A DNA stretch of 33,364 nt from an uncultured Bacteroidota bacterium (GTDB lineage: Bacteria > Bacteroidota > Bacteroidia > Bacteroidales > UBA12481): NCBI GenBank assembly GCA_903919065.1, contig CAIXHD010000036.1:1-33364 (forward strand). The letters run 5' to 3'. The position numbers and the translations under genes were made by a program. The notes beneath the pieces are model-generated. The model saw nothing but the letters and a program-made list of their open reading frames with translations, was not told the origin of the DNA and ran no database searches. Shown piece after piece: positions 19,684 to 28,423 of this stretch (within the stretch, counting starts at the first letter, position 1; each line of letters starts with the position of its first letter).

Positions 19684-21027
19684 TTACCTGATCTTCATGA
19701 AAACCCGGTTCCATCGTATGTTTGCCGGGAATTTCTTGTCTTTATTAAGGGACAGGTAAACAAATTTTGGTTTTCCAACGATATGATCTTCAGGTACAAA
19801 ACCCCAGAATCTTGAGTCTGCAGAATTGTGGCGGTTATCTCCCATCATCCAAAAGTAATTCATTTTGAAAGTATAGGATGTTGCAACTTTACCGTTGATC
19901 ATGATTTCGTTACCGACGACTTTAAGCTCATTGCCTTCATAAGTATGGATAATGCGTTCATAAAGAGGAAGGTTTTGAATTGTGAGTGGAACTGTTTTAC
20001 CCATCTTAGGAATCCAGATCGGACCATAATTATCGCGGTTCCATTTAAAATCCTCCTTAAATGGGAAAGTCATGCTATCCCAGGTACCAGCTGGCTCTTC
20101 CATGATTTCAATGAATTTCACGTTGGAAAGTTGCTTGATATCCTTAGCTTTTGCGGCGGACAAAGGCAAAAGATACTCTCCGTTAGAGAATCTGATATCC
20201 TCCTTAGCAACGTCGAGCAGTTCCAGTTTCTTTTGATTTATGGGTGTACCATCAGTAATAATATGGTATTGAAACTGCATGTTATTAATAGAATCCTGCG
20301 GTTTTCCATTAACATAAACCCAATTGTGCCTGACTTCCACAGTATCTCCGGGAAGCCCGATGCAGCGTTTGATGAAGTTTTCCCGGCGGTCAACCGGCCT
20401 GACAACTATTCCTCCAAAATCAGCAGGGTTATTAATTACAGTCTGTTTCCCATATCTGCGAACCAGGCTGAAATAACTTTCGTTGCTTTGAATTTTCGTA
20501 CAAACGGTATCTCCTTCCGGGTAATTAAAAACTATCGGATCATTGTTTTTGATTTTTGAGAAACCGGCCATGCGCCGGTAAGGATTCTGAATCCAGGTTA
20601 GAAATGAATTCTTATCCTTTGTTAATGGCAACGTATGCTGAACCAGTGGAAAGGATAGGGGAGTGGTCGGAACACGCGGACCATAACTGACCTTGCTCAC
20701 GAAAAGATAATCCCCGATGAGGAGCGACTTTTCCATGGAGGCCGTCGGAATGTTAAAGTTCTGAAAAAGAAATAGATTAATGAAAGAAACCGCTACCAGG
20801 GCAAAAATTAGAGCATCAATCCATTCAACCAATGATGAATTTTTCTGGTCCCTCTTTTTCCAGAAAGTCCAGTTAACCCTTCGGGTCAGATACAGATCGA
20901 AAATTATAGGCAAACCCAGCAACCAAAGAAAACTGCCAAGCCAGATTACCCATAATAGGTAAATAAATGCTGCAATTCCAAACTTGATGTACTGTTTGCG
21001 TGAGATGCTTTTGAAATCTGTTTTCAT
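19684..21027 (-). CDS. lepB: Signal peptidase I (canonical catalytic dyad)
   Basis: 'IPTASMEKSLLIGDYLFVSK' (catalytic Ser), 'FIKRCIGLPGDTVEV' (catalytic Lys), box E 'GDNRHNSADSRFWGFVPEDHIVGK'. Confidence 0.94.
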   Translation of the reverse strand: MKTDFKSISRKQYIKFGIAAFIYLLWVIWLGSFLWLLGLPIIFDLYLTRRVNWTFWKKRDQKNSSLVEWIDALIFALVAVSFINLFLFQNFNIPTASMEKSLLIGDYLFVSKVSYGPRVPTTPLSFPLVQHTLPLTKDKNSFLTWIQNPYRRMAGFSKIKNNDPIVFNYPEGDTVCTKIQSNESYFSLVRRYGKQTVINNPADFGGIVVRPVDRRENFIKRCIGLPGDTVEVRHNWVYVNGKPQDSINNMQFQYHIITDGTPINQKKLELLDVAKEDIRFSNGEYLLPLSAAKAKDIKQLSNVKFIEIMEEPAGTWDSMTFPFKEDFKWNRDNYGPIWIPKMGKTVPLTIQNLPLYERIIHTYEGNELKVVGNEIMINGKVATSYTFKMNYFWMMGDNRHNSADSRFWGFVPEDHIVGKPKFVYLSLNKDKKFPANIRWNRVFMKIR

Positions 21028-22247
21028 AGTCTGTTTAATATTCTGTTCCAATAAATCCTGAGCGGTTTGTCTGGACCCTTACTGGCAGAGAACCAGATGA
21101 GTAAGGGCTTTCCAATAATATGATTTTCGGGAAGGAATCCCCAATGCCTGGAATCCCTTGAATGATGGCGGTTATCTCCCAGAACAAAGAAGTAATCCTG
21201 CTTAAAGGTATACGACCCTGCTGGTAACCCATTGATAAAGATCTGATCATTATGAATTTCCAAACGATTACTCTCATAAACTTCTATAATTCTCTGATAA
21301 ATACAGAGATTCAGTAATGTCAGCCTGATTGAATCACCTTTCCGCGGAACAATTACCGGGCCAAAGTTATCACGGTTCCACGGATACCTTGCATCGTGAG
21401 GAAAAATATTATAATCACCCCTTTCAGCTTCGAGTAAATGAGCAGTCATAGCAGTAACTTCTGGCCTAATTCTTACCATGGCGAGTTGCTCAGCCCTGAG
21501 AGGCACAAGATAGCCTAACCCCGGTATTATTTGAATTTCAGATGCTCCTAATCCAAGGGTGTTTAATAAATCCATTGGCAATTGCTCGTTCTTTAACTCC
21601 ACCAGATAGTCATAAGTTAGCTGCAAGGATTGGCCTTCAGAGGATGGTATTTGGACTGTATCACCAGGGAGGCCAATGCACCTGCTGATCTCAGGGCTCC
21701 GGCGGTTAATTGAACGATATTTAATCTTTTCCTTGTTGGGTAGAGCGATGTTCTCCGACTCATTCTTTCGTTTCCAGGAGTAATAGCTTATCGAGGCCAG
21801 ATCTTCAAGTATAGAATCACCTTCCGGGAAATTGTATGCTAGAAAATCTCCCCGTTTAATGCTGGAGATACCGGGTATTCCCGATAACCTGAAAAATGGA
21901 TTTCCTTTATCTGGAGAAATACCAGGAAGTCTGGGGCCAAAGTATATTTTGGAGATGAGAACATTATCACCCGGTCGTAATTGCGGCTTACCTGCAACTG
22001 ACACCACGGTAATGCTGTCAATGGCGAGCAAACGGATAATCCAGATAGTAAAGGTTAACCAGCATAAAAGATTTAGCCACGACGGGAATCTTTTCAGAGT
22101 TTTGGGTAACCAGAAAAACCATTTAATTTTTTGGGTTAAAAAAATATCGATTAGGAATATTTCCCCAATGAGAAGCAGCGGTTGCTTGAAAAATAATGAT
22201 AATAAGCTGCAGATAAGAGTGAACGTTGCAAACCAGAACCACCTCAT
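21024..22247 (-). CDS. Signal peptidase I-like protein 1 (S26 family, predicted catalytically inactive)
   Basis: 'VSVAGKPQLRPGDNVLISK' with Ala at the catalytic Ser position; 'ISRCIGLPGDTVQI' with Ser at the catalytic Lys position; box E 'GDNRHHSRDSRHWGFLPENHIIGK' retained. Confidence 0.9.
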   Translation of the reverse strand: MRWFWFATFTLICSLLSLFFKQPLLLIGEIFLIDIFLTQKIKWFFWLPKTLKRFPSWLNLLCWLTFTIWIIRLLAIDSITVVSVAGKPQLRPGDNVLISKIYFGPRLPGISPDKGNPFFRLSGIPGISSIKRGDFLAYNFPEGDSILEDLASISYYSWKRKNESENIALPNKEKIKYRSINRRSPEISRCIGLPGDTVQIPSSEGQSLQLTYDYLVELKNEQLPMDLLNTLGLGASEIQIIPGLGYLVPLRAEQLAMVRIRPEVTAMTAHLLEAERGDYNIFPHDARYPWNRDNFGPVIVPRKGDSIRLTLLNLCIYQRIIEVYESNRLEIHNDQIFINGLPAGSYTFKQDYFFVLGDNRHHSRDSRHWGFLPENHIIGKPLLIWFSASKGPDKPLRIYWNRILNRL

Positions 22248-22259
22248 CTTCTACTATAA

Positions 22260-22976
22260 TTATTGTTTTAATAAATCCTTCATGGTAAAGATACCCTTTC
22301 TATTTACCATAAATTCAGCAGCTGCAACGGCTCCTTTGGCAAAACTGCTGCGGTTGAAGGCTTCGTGCCTTATCGAAATTTTATCTTCATCAGATGTGTA
22401 TGAAACAGAATGAATTCCGGTTACATTTCCTTCCCTCACGCTGTTTACCCTGATTTGATCTTTTGGCGCCAGCAACTCTTGTGTCCATCCGTTTATATTT
22501 GCATTTTCAGCAATAATCTGTTCCGCAAGTGTAAGGGCAGTTCCGCTGGGAGCATCTTTTTTTCGCGTATGGTGGATTTCTTCCAATCGGATAGAATAAT
22601 CAGGATATGAACTTGTTATCTTTGCCAGATAGGCATTGAGCTCGAAAAATAAGTTTACGCCGATGGAAAAATTAGATGCATAAAACAGACCTCCATTAAA
22701 CTTATTGCAAACGGTCTTGATTTCATCGAATCTCTCCAGCCAGCCAGTTGTTCCAGAAACAATTGGAACACCGGATTCGAGGCATGTCCTGATGTTTATA
22801 AATGCCGCATCCGGTCGTGTAAACTCAATGATTACATCAGCTTTGGAAAGAACAGATGATTTCAGATCTGCCTGATTATTCTCATCAATGATGAATGAAA
22901 TCGAGTGATCTTTGGCAAGAGCAACACTTTCCACCTCTTTGCCCATGTGTCCGTATCCTATCAGTCCTAAATTCAT
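22260..22976 (-). CDS. dapB: 4-hydroxy-tetrahydrodipicolinate reductase
   Basis: 'MNLGLIGYGHMGKEVE' NAD-binding, 'EEIHHTRKKDAPSGTALTLAE' active-site signature. Confidence 0.94.
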   Translation of the reverse strand: MNLGLIGYGHMGKEVESVALAKDHSISFIIDENNQADLKSSVLSKADVIIEFTRPDAAFINIRTCLESGVPIVSGTTGWLERFDEIKTVCNKFNGGLFYASNFSIGVNLFFELNAYLAKITSSYPDYSIRLEEIHHTRKKDAPSGTALTLAEQIIAENANINGWTQELLAPKDQIRVNSVREGNVTGIHSVSYTSDEDKISIRHEAFNRSSFAKGAVAAAEFMVNRKGIFTMKDLLKQ

Positions 22977-22991
22977 AACATAAACATACAT

Positions 22992-23024
22992 AAAAAAAGG
23001 GAAGTTCGAATAGGAACTTCCCTT
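22992..23024 (-). terminator. Intrinsic terminator of the thrS-infC-rpmI-rplT cluster
   Basis: 11-bp stem AAGGGAAGTTC / GAACTTCCCTT with 6-nt loop. On the minus strand it is followed by a T tract. Confidence 0.88.
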
Positions 23025-23046
23025 TATCTTAATTGCTGTGATTCAG

Positions 23047-23400
23047 TTATTTTGCACCCATAACCTCTTTAACAATTGCTGCAAAGGCCTGAGGCTCATT
23101 CATGGCCAGATCGGCAAGAACCTTGCGGTTCAGCTGATATGCACCTTTGTTGATCTGTCCCATAAAGACCGAGTATGAAACTCCGGCTTCGTGGCATGCT
23201 GCATTAATCCTGACAATCCAAAGAGCTCTGAAATGTCTCTTTTTAGTCCTTCTGTCACGATATGCATACCCTAATCCTTTTTCGTAGGTATTCTTTGCAA
23301 CTGTCCAGACGTTCCCTCTCGGGCCGAAATTTCCTCTGGTCTGCGACAGAAGTTTTTTCCTTCTTTTTCTCGCTGCTACGACGTTAACACTTCTTGGCAT
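23047..23400 (-). CDS. rplT: 50S ribosomal protein L20
   Basis: '[37 protein letters not shown]', '[21 protein letters not shown]'. Confidence 0.97.
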   Translation of the reverse strand: MPRSVNVVAARKRRKKLLSQTRGNFGPRGNVWTVAKNTYEKGLGYAYRDRRTKKRHFRALWIVRINAACHEAGVSYSVFMGQINKGAYQLNRKVLADLAMNEPQAFAAIVKEVMGAK

Positions 23401-23503
23401 AATTTTTCTTTTTTTGAAGGCAGGCGGTGAAATTAATCAACTCTTTAGTGGCTCTGCATTCGGGTTAAACACTGTTAATAAACCATTTGGGAAATCCTGA
23501 TGA

Positions 23504-23701
23504 TCATTTCATCGCGAGCATCAGCTTCACATTGTTTGAATCGGTTTTGTCGACCAAACCAAAATAGCCAAGGTTGCGTTTTCGCTTAGTTGACTTTTTT
23601 GTGAGAATGTGGCTTTTGTAAGCGTGCTTTCTCTTGATTTTCCCTGTGCCGGTCAGCGTGAAACGTTTTTTCGCGCCGGCTTTCGTCTTCATTTTAGGCA
23701 T
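23504..23701 (-). CDS. rpmI: 50S ribosomal protein L35
   Basis: '[44 protein letters not shown]'. Confidence 0.97.
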   Translation of the reverse strand: MPKMKTKAGAKKRFTLTGTGKIKRKHAYKSHILTKKSTKRKRNLGYFGLVDKTDSNNVKLMLAMK

Positions 23702-23721
23702 CGTATATTTCTCCTTTAAAA

Positions 23722-24282
23722 CTACTTTTTCTTCTTTGATGAAAGAATAATTGTCATTCTCTTACCTTCAAGCGTTGGATTTTGATCCATTTTCCCATAT
23801 TCTTCCAGTTCAAGAGCAAATCTCTGCAGCAACTCTTCGCCGTACTCCTTGAATAAAATAGATCTGCCTTTGAAAAAAACATATGCTTTTACTTTGGCAC
23901 CCTCTTCAAGGAATTTTTTTGCATGATTCAACTTGAAATTGAAATCATGATCGTCAGTTTGCGGACCAAAACGAATTTCTTTTACAATAATCTTGGTCTG
24001 CTTAGCTTTAAGTTCCTTTTGCTTTTTCCTCTGCTGATATAGGAACTTGCTGTAATCAGTCACCTTGCAAACTGGTGGATCGGCATTGGGGGAAATTTCC
24101 ACCAAATCCATTTCAAGGTCTTCAGCTATCTTGAGCGCTTCCTGCAGACTGACGATACCTGCATTTTCAACGTTCTCACCGACAACTCTAACAACACGGG
24201 CACGAATCTCTTCATTGATTCTGAACTTTTCCCGAAGCTCATCTCTCTTACGGGGTGCCCACTTTGGTTTGGTCTGATTAAT
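23722..24282 (-). CDS. infC: Translation initiation factor IF-3, starting at an AUU codon
   Basis: Reading frame extends upstream of the listed ATG (24111) as '(M)[64 protein letters not shown]', a complete IF3 N-terminus. ATT at 24282-24280 is preceded by AAAAAGGAGGA. Confidence 0.93.
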   Translation of the reverse strand: MNQTKPKWAPRKRDELREKFRINEEIRARVVRVVGENVENAGIVSLQEALKIAEDLEMDLVEISPNADPPVCKVTDYSKFLYQQRKKQKELKAKQTKIIVKEIRFGPQTDDHDFNFKLNHAKKFLEEGAKVKAYVFFKGRSILFKEYGEELLQRFALELEEYGKMDQNPTLEGKRMTIILSSKKKK

Positions 24283-24323
24283 AGCGCAATCCTCCTTTTT
24301 TGTTTCTATTTCGTTTCATTGTT

Positions 24324-24349
24324 CATGGAGACTGAAAATCAGTCTCTAC
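24324..24349. repeat. Short GTAGAGAC-type palindrome spanning the thrS stop codon
   Basis: GAGACTGA-aaa-TCAGTCTC (24328-24346), flanked by ..CTAC. Resembles the termini of the 9839-9894 element. Confidence 0.5.
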
Positions 24350-26279
24350 TTAATGCTTCGTCAACTTCTTTCCGGATAAGATTAATAAAATCTTCCGGTT
24401 TCATACTTCCTAAATCTCCCTGACCTTGCTTCCGGACCGATATCGTTCCCTCTGTTTCTTCTTTTTCTCCAACTATAAGAAGGTACGGAATTCGCTTTAA
24501 CTCGTTATCCCTTATTTTCTTACCTATCTTTTCGTTTCGGTCGTCAATCAGGGTGCGAATATCGGAATTATTTAGCAATTTCAAAACACCTTCTGCGTAA
24601 TTCTGATACTTTTCACTGATTGGCAGAACTATAGCCTGATCAGGGGTCAGCCAGATCGGAAATTTACCGGCTGTATGTTCAATCAATACTGCCACAAACC
24701 TTTCCATAGAACCAAATGGAGCTCTGTGAATCATGACTGGGCGGTGCTTTTGATTGTCCTGACCAATGTACTCAAGTTCAAATCGTTCGGGTAAATTGTA
24801 ATCCACCTGAATAGTGCCTAGCTGCCATTTCCGGCCGATAGCATCCTTTACCATGAAGTCAAGTTTCGGACCATAAAATGCAGCTTCTCCGGGAACCACA
24901 ACTGCTGTAAGCCCTTTTTCACTAGTCACCTCAATGATCGCTTGTTCAGCTTTGTTCCAGTTTTCATCGGAACCAATATACTTATCGGGATTATTTGGAT
25001 CCCTTAAAGATATTTGTGTTGTAAAATCTTTAAAATCAAGAGTTTTAAAAATATACAAAACGATATCGATAACCTTTGAGAATTCTTCCTTGATTTGATC
25101 AGGCCTGCAGAAAATATGTGCATCGTCCTGTGTAAAACCCCTGACCCTTGTGAGACCGTGTAATTCTCCACTTTGCTCATAACGATACACTGTGCCGAAT
25201 TCAGCAAGACGAACCGGAAGATCCTTGTAAGATCTGGGTTTGTACTTGTAAATCTCGCAGTGATGCGGACAATTCATCGGTTTAAGCAAGAACTCCTCGC
25301 CTTCAACAGGGGTAGTGATCGGCTGGAAGGAGTCTTTTCCATATTTTGCATAATGGCCTGAGGTCACATAAAGTTCTTTCTGACCGATATGCGGAGTGAT
25401 TACCCCTTCGTAACCATACTCTTTTTGAATTTTCTTTAGAAAATTTTCGAGCCTTTCTCTCAACGCAGCACCTTTTGGAAGCCACAAAGGCAGTCCGCTT
25501 CCAACTCGCTGGCTGAATGTAAATAGTTCCAGGTCACGACCAACTTTCCGATGATCCCTCTTTTTAGCTTCCTCGAGCAATATCATGTATTCATCGAGCA
25601 TGCTCTTTTTCGGAAAAGTTATCCCGTATATTCTTGTCAGCTGTTTCCTTTTTTCATCACCGCGCCAATAAGCACCGGCAAGGCTGGTTACCTTGATAGC
25701 CTTTATTAATGAGGTATCAGGAAGGTGAGGTCCACGGCATAAATCCGTAAATGAACCATGTTTGTATAGTGTAATGGTGCCGTCTTCCAGATCAGAGATG
25801 AGCTCCACCTTATATTCATCACCCTTTTTGCTGAAAAGGTCAAGGGCTTCTGGTTTAGATATTTCTTCCCGGTTGAAAATCGATTTTCGGGCTGCCAGCT
25901 CAATCATTTTCGATTCAATATCCACCAATTCAGTTTCCGAAAGCACTTTTTCCCCAAGATCAACATCGTAGTAGAAGCCGTTCTCAATTGCTGGTCCAAT
26001 ACCGAATTTCGTTCCGGGGTAAAGGTTTTCGATGGCTTCAGCCATGAGATGTGCTGAAGAATGCCAGAAAGCATGTTTGCCTTCGGCGTCGTCCCATTTA
26101 TGCAGACGAATAGCTGAATTTTCAGTTATTGCGCGGGTGGCATCACGTATTTCGCCGTTAACACTGATTGCCAACACCTCCTTAGCCAATTGAGGGCTAA
26201 GGCTTTGTGCTATTTCCAAGCCGGTAGTGCCTACCGGATATTCCTTGACTCGTGAGTCCGGAAAAGTAATTTTTATCAT
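24339..26279 (-). CDS. thrS: Threonyl-tRNA synthetase
   Basis: TGS domain '[27 protein letters not shown]', editing domain '[15 protein letters not shown]', catalytic '[11 protein letters not shown]', '[18 protein letters not shown]'. Start at 26279, not 26318. Confidence 0.97.
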   Translation of the reverse strand: MIKITFPDSRVKEYPVGTTGLEIAQSLSPQLAKEVLAISVNGEIRDATRAITENSAIRLHKWDDAEGKHAFWHSSAHLMAEAIENLYPGTKFGIGPAIENGFYYDVDLGEKVLSETELVDIESKMIELAARKSIFNREEISKPEALDLFSKKGDEYKVELISDLEDGTITLYKHGSFTDLCRGPHLPDTSLIKAIKVTSLAGAYWRGDEKRKQLTRIYGITFPKKSMLDEYMILLEEAKKRDHRKVGRDLELFTFSQRVGSGLPLWLPKGAALRERLENFLKKIQKEYGYEGVITPHIGQKELYVTSGHYAKYGKDSFQPITTPVEGEEFLLKPMNCPHHCEIYKYKPRSYKDLPVRLAEFGTVYRYEQSGELHGLTRVRGFTQDDAHIFCRPDQIKEEFSKVIDIVLYIFKTLDFKDFTTQISLRDPNNPDKYIGSDENWNKAEQAIIEVTSEKGLTAVVVPGEAAFYGPKLDFMVKDAIGRKWQLGTIQVDYNLPERFELEYIGQDNQKHRPVMIHRAPFGSMERFVAVLIEHTAGKFPIWLTPDQAIVLPISEKYQNYAEGVLKLLNNSDIRTLIDDRNEKIGKKIRDNELKRIPYLLIVGEKEETEGTISVRKQGQGDLGSMKPEDFINLIRKEVDEALSRD

Positions 26280-26282
26280 AAT

Positions 26283-26336
26283 AAAGTTGCCAACTCTATA
26301 CAAAAGTTGCCAACCCAATTAAGAGTTGGCAACTTT
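26283..26336 (-). promoter_or_regulatory. Candidate thrS leader with mutually exclusive hairpins (or tRNA terminator)
   Basis: Minus strand: AAAGTTGCCAACTCT, then GTTGGCAACTTTT, then AGAGTTGGCAACTTT three nt before the thrS ATG. One 5' arm can pair with either of two 3' arms. Confidence 0.5.
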
Positions 26337-26346
26337 AAAGTTTGGG

Positions 26347-26430
26347 TGCCCAGAACAGGACTCGAACCTGCACATCCTTGCGAATACTAGTCCCTGAAAC
26401 TAGCGCGTCTACCACTTCCGCCATCTGGGC
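26347..26430 (-). tRNA. tRNA-Leu (anticodon CAG)
   Basis: Minus strand GCCCAGATGGCGGAAGTGGTAGACGCGCTAGTTTCAGGGACTAG...GGTTCGAGTCC...TCTGGGCA. Class II with long variable arm; loop TTCAGGG. Confidence 0.94.
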
Positions 26431-26451
26431 GTTTTTAAAAAGAACGCCTCG

Positions 26452-26535
26452 TGCCCAGGACAAGAATCGAACTTGCACAACCTTACGATTACATGGCCCT
26501 CAACCATGCGCGTCTACCATTTCCGCCACCTGGGC
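26452..26535 (-). tRNA. tRNA-Leu (anticodon GAG)
   Basis: Minus strand GCCCAGGTGGCGGAAATGGTAGACGCGCATGGTTGAGGGCCATG...GTTCGATTC...CCTGGGCA. Class II; loop TTGAGGG. Confidence 0.94.
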
Positions 26536-26567
26536 TTGGGGACCGCAAAGATATATATTTTTTATAA

Positions 26568-27434
26568 TTACCAAAGATTAATCAAATCTCGTACTTGAGA
26601 AGATCTTTTTTCGCTTCCGGTAAGCTCATAATCCAAGGCAAGTTTTTTAAGACATATCCGTATGAAATCGGCATTTGGCCTGGGTTTGTAAAATTCCGCC
26701 TTTAAAGGCAATGATTGTTTGATCAGGTAATTAGTCACATCCCGGCGTGAATGAACCGTGCCATTGTCAGCCGGATTTATAAAAAACAGGACATCGAAAA
26801 GATCGGGATGAAAATGGCCTTCAATTTCAATCGGTACATCGAGATAAGTTAAAATTGGGAAGTCAGGCATATCAGCAACAAATAATGGAAGGCTTAGCTC
26901 CTGACCGATGATCGCGAATAACAAATTCATTGAATGCTCGTTAGCCTTACTGGTTTCCAAAACCCTGTTGATGAAATTATTCCCTGGCGATTCAGGATGT
27001 CCTTCGTTGAGAATAATTTTGTGCTTCGTAAAAAGAAAAGTATTCATAATCCGGATTTTTTCAAGACCGGTAAGAATATCTGAAAATTCAAGCCAGATTT
27101 CTTCTATTAATGGCTTGATCCGGTTAGTAAATTGCAGGAGAGTAAGATCAGGAAACTGATATTTCGACATCAGCCATGCACCATCTATCAATTTTTGGTT
27201 GTCAGACTTGATCCAGTCGTTAAATTCAGATTTGAGCTGATTAAATTGAAGGACTCTGATGATCGACTCAATACGTTCGTGCAGAATCGGGGACATGGCT
27301 TCCATAGCTGCTGATTCAAGATCAGGAAGCAGTTCTGTCCCCAGCTGTTCAATTTTATGGCTTACCGCTTCAAAGACCATCTGATCAGGGTCGTCGAGCA
27401 ATTTAATCAATGCTTCACCTTCTCGGGATTCCAT
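26568..27434 (-). CDS. SirB1-like / transglutaminase-like domain protein
   Basis: 'NNFINRVLETSKANEHSMNLLFAIIGQELSLPLFVADMP' resembles the SirB1-family core '.FLNRVLETRRGNPISLS..Y..VA..L.LP..GV..P'. Confidence 0.6.
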   Translation of the reverse strand: MESREGEALIKLLDDPDQMVFEAVSHKIEQLGTELLPDLESAAMEAMSPILHERIESIIRVLQFNQLKSEFNDWIKSDNQKLIDGAWLMSKYQFPDLTLLQFTNRIKPLIEEIWLEFSDILTGLEKIRIMNTFLFTKHKIILNEGHPESPGNNFINRVLETSKANEHSMNLLFAIIGQELSLPLFVADMPDFPILTYLDVPIEIEGHFHPDLFDVLFFINPADNGTVHSRRDVTNYLIKQSLPLKAEFYKPRPNADFIRICLKKLALDYELTGSEKRSSQVRDLINLW

Positions 27435-27441
27435 GTGGATA

Positions 27442-28317
27442 CTATATAATAACGGAATTCAATGTCTTATCAATCAGATTTTTAATCTGTGAACTATATT
27501 CACCCAGAAAATCTCCGGTCATCCTGTTGGCTATGATAAGGCAAACAGTTAAAGCTTCATGATCCAAAACCTCGCCAAGCCCATACAATGCTGATGATTC
27601 CATTTCAAAATTCGTGGTCCTCAGGTCGTCGAATCTGAATGATTGCAGCTTTTCATTCAGGTTGGGGTAAGCTAGTGTTGCTCTGATCTGCCTTCCCTGT
27701 GGCCCGTAAAAACCATGGGCTGCAACGGTAATTCCCTTGGTGCAAAATGATTCTGCCAGTTTAAGAAGCCGGGGCGCCGCTTTTGCTGCGTATGGGTGGG
27801 GAAGGAGCGCAGGCCAATCCGTGGAAACAATCAGTGACTTTTGAAAAGTATCTCGTTCGTGATCTGCCTTACGCTGATAATAATTCATTAGCCCGTCAAG
27901 CCCGATTGACCAGGCTGAGGCAACCGAACTCCCAACAGGCAGGTCAGGCTGCAAGGAGCCTGAGGTTCCGATCCTTATAAGTTTTAACCTTCGCTTTGAA
28001 GGTTTATCCTCACGTCGGTTTATATCAATGTTTGCAAGAGCATCCAATTCATTAACGACTATATCCATATTGTCAGTACCTATTCCCGTACTTAAAACCA
28101 GGACCTTTATCTGGTGATAAAAACCGGAGAGCGAAGTAAATTCCCTGTTTGTGGCAAGGTTCTCAACTCTGTCGAGAAATTGTCCAACCCAGGCAACACG
28201 TGCCGGATCGCCCACCAAAATTACATAATCGGCTATCTGATCAGGAAAAAGCTTCAAGTGAAAAATGCTGCCGTCACGATTTAATATCAATTCAGATTCA
28301 AGGTATGTGCTCATCAT
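27442..28317 (-). CDS. Nucleoside phosphorylase (uridine phosphorylase-like)
   Basis: 'YVILVGDPARV', 'VLVLSTGIGTDNMDIVVNEL', 'LIRIGTSGSLQPDLPVGSSV', 'NFEMESSALYGLGEVL'. Confidence 0.88.
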   Translation of the reverse strand: MMSTYLESELILNRDGSIFHLKLFPDQIADYVILVGDPARVAWVGQFLDRVENLATNREFTSLSGFYHQIKVLVLSTGIGTDNMDIVVNELDALANIDINRREDKPSKRRLKLIRIGTSGSLQPDLPVGSSVASAWSIGLDGLMNYYQRKADHERDTFQKSLIVSTDWPALLPHPYAAKAAPRLLKLAESFCTKGITVAAHGFYGPQGRQIRATLAYPNLNEKLQSFRFDDLRTTNFEMESSALYGLGEVLDHEALTVCLIIANRMTGDFLGEYSSQIKNLIDKTLNSVII

Positions 28318-28423
28318 TCTGTTTAATCTAACGAACTAAAATACGCATTGCAAATCGTTCAACCTCCCTTTAGAAGAACCTTTTTTATACTTTTATCGCC
28401 CAAATCATAAATCATTGTCCATC

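Noticed and set aside
19828-20559. 243-aa + strand ORF
   Set aside because: Fully antisense to the strongly supported canonical lepB; no recognisable motif.
18637-22247. Possibility that the three lepB-like genes are an assembly duplication or recent tandem duplication
   Set aside because: They differ strongly in length and sequence outside the conserved boxes, so they are old, distinct paralogs.
26342-26581. 79-aa + strand ORF 'MGAQNRTRTCTSLRILVPETSASTTSAIWA...'
   Set aside because: It is the antisense translation of the two tRNA-Leu genes, a common misannotation.
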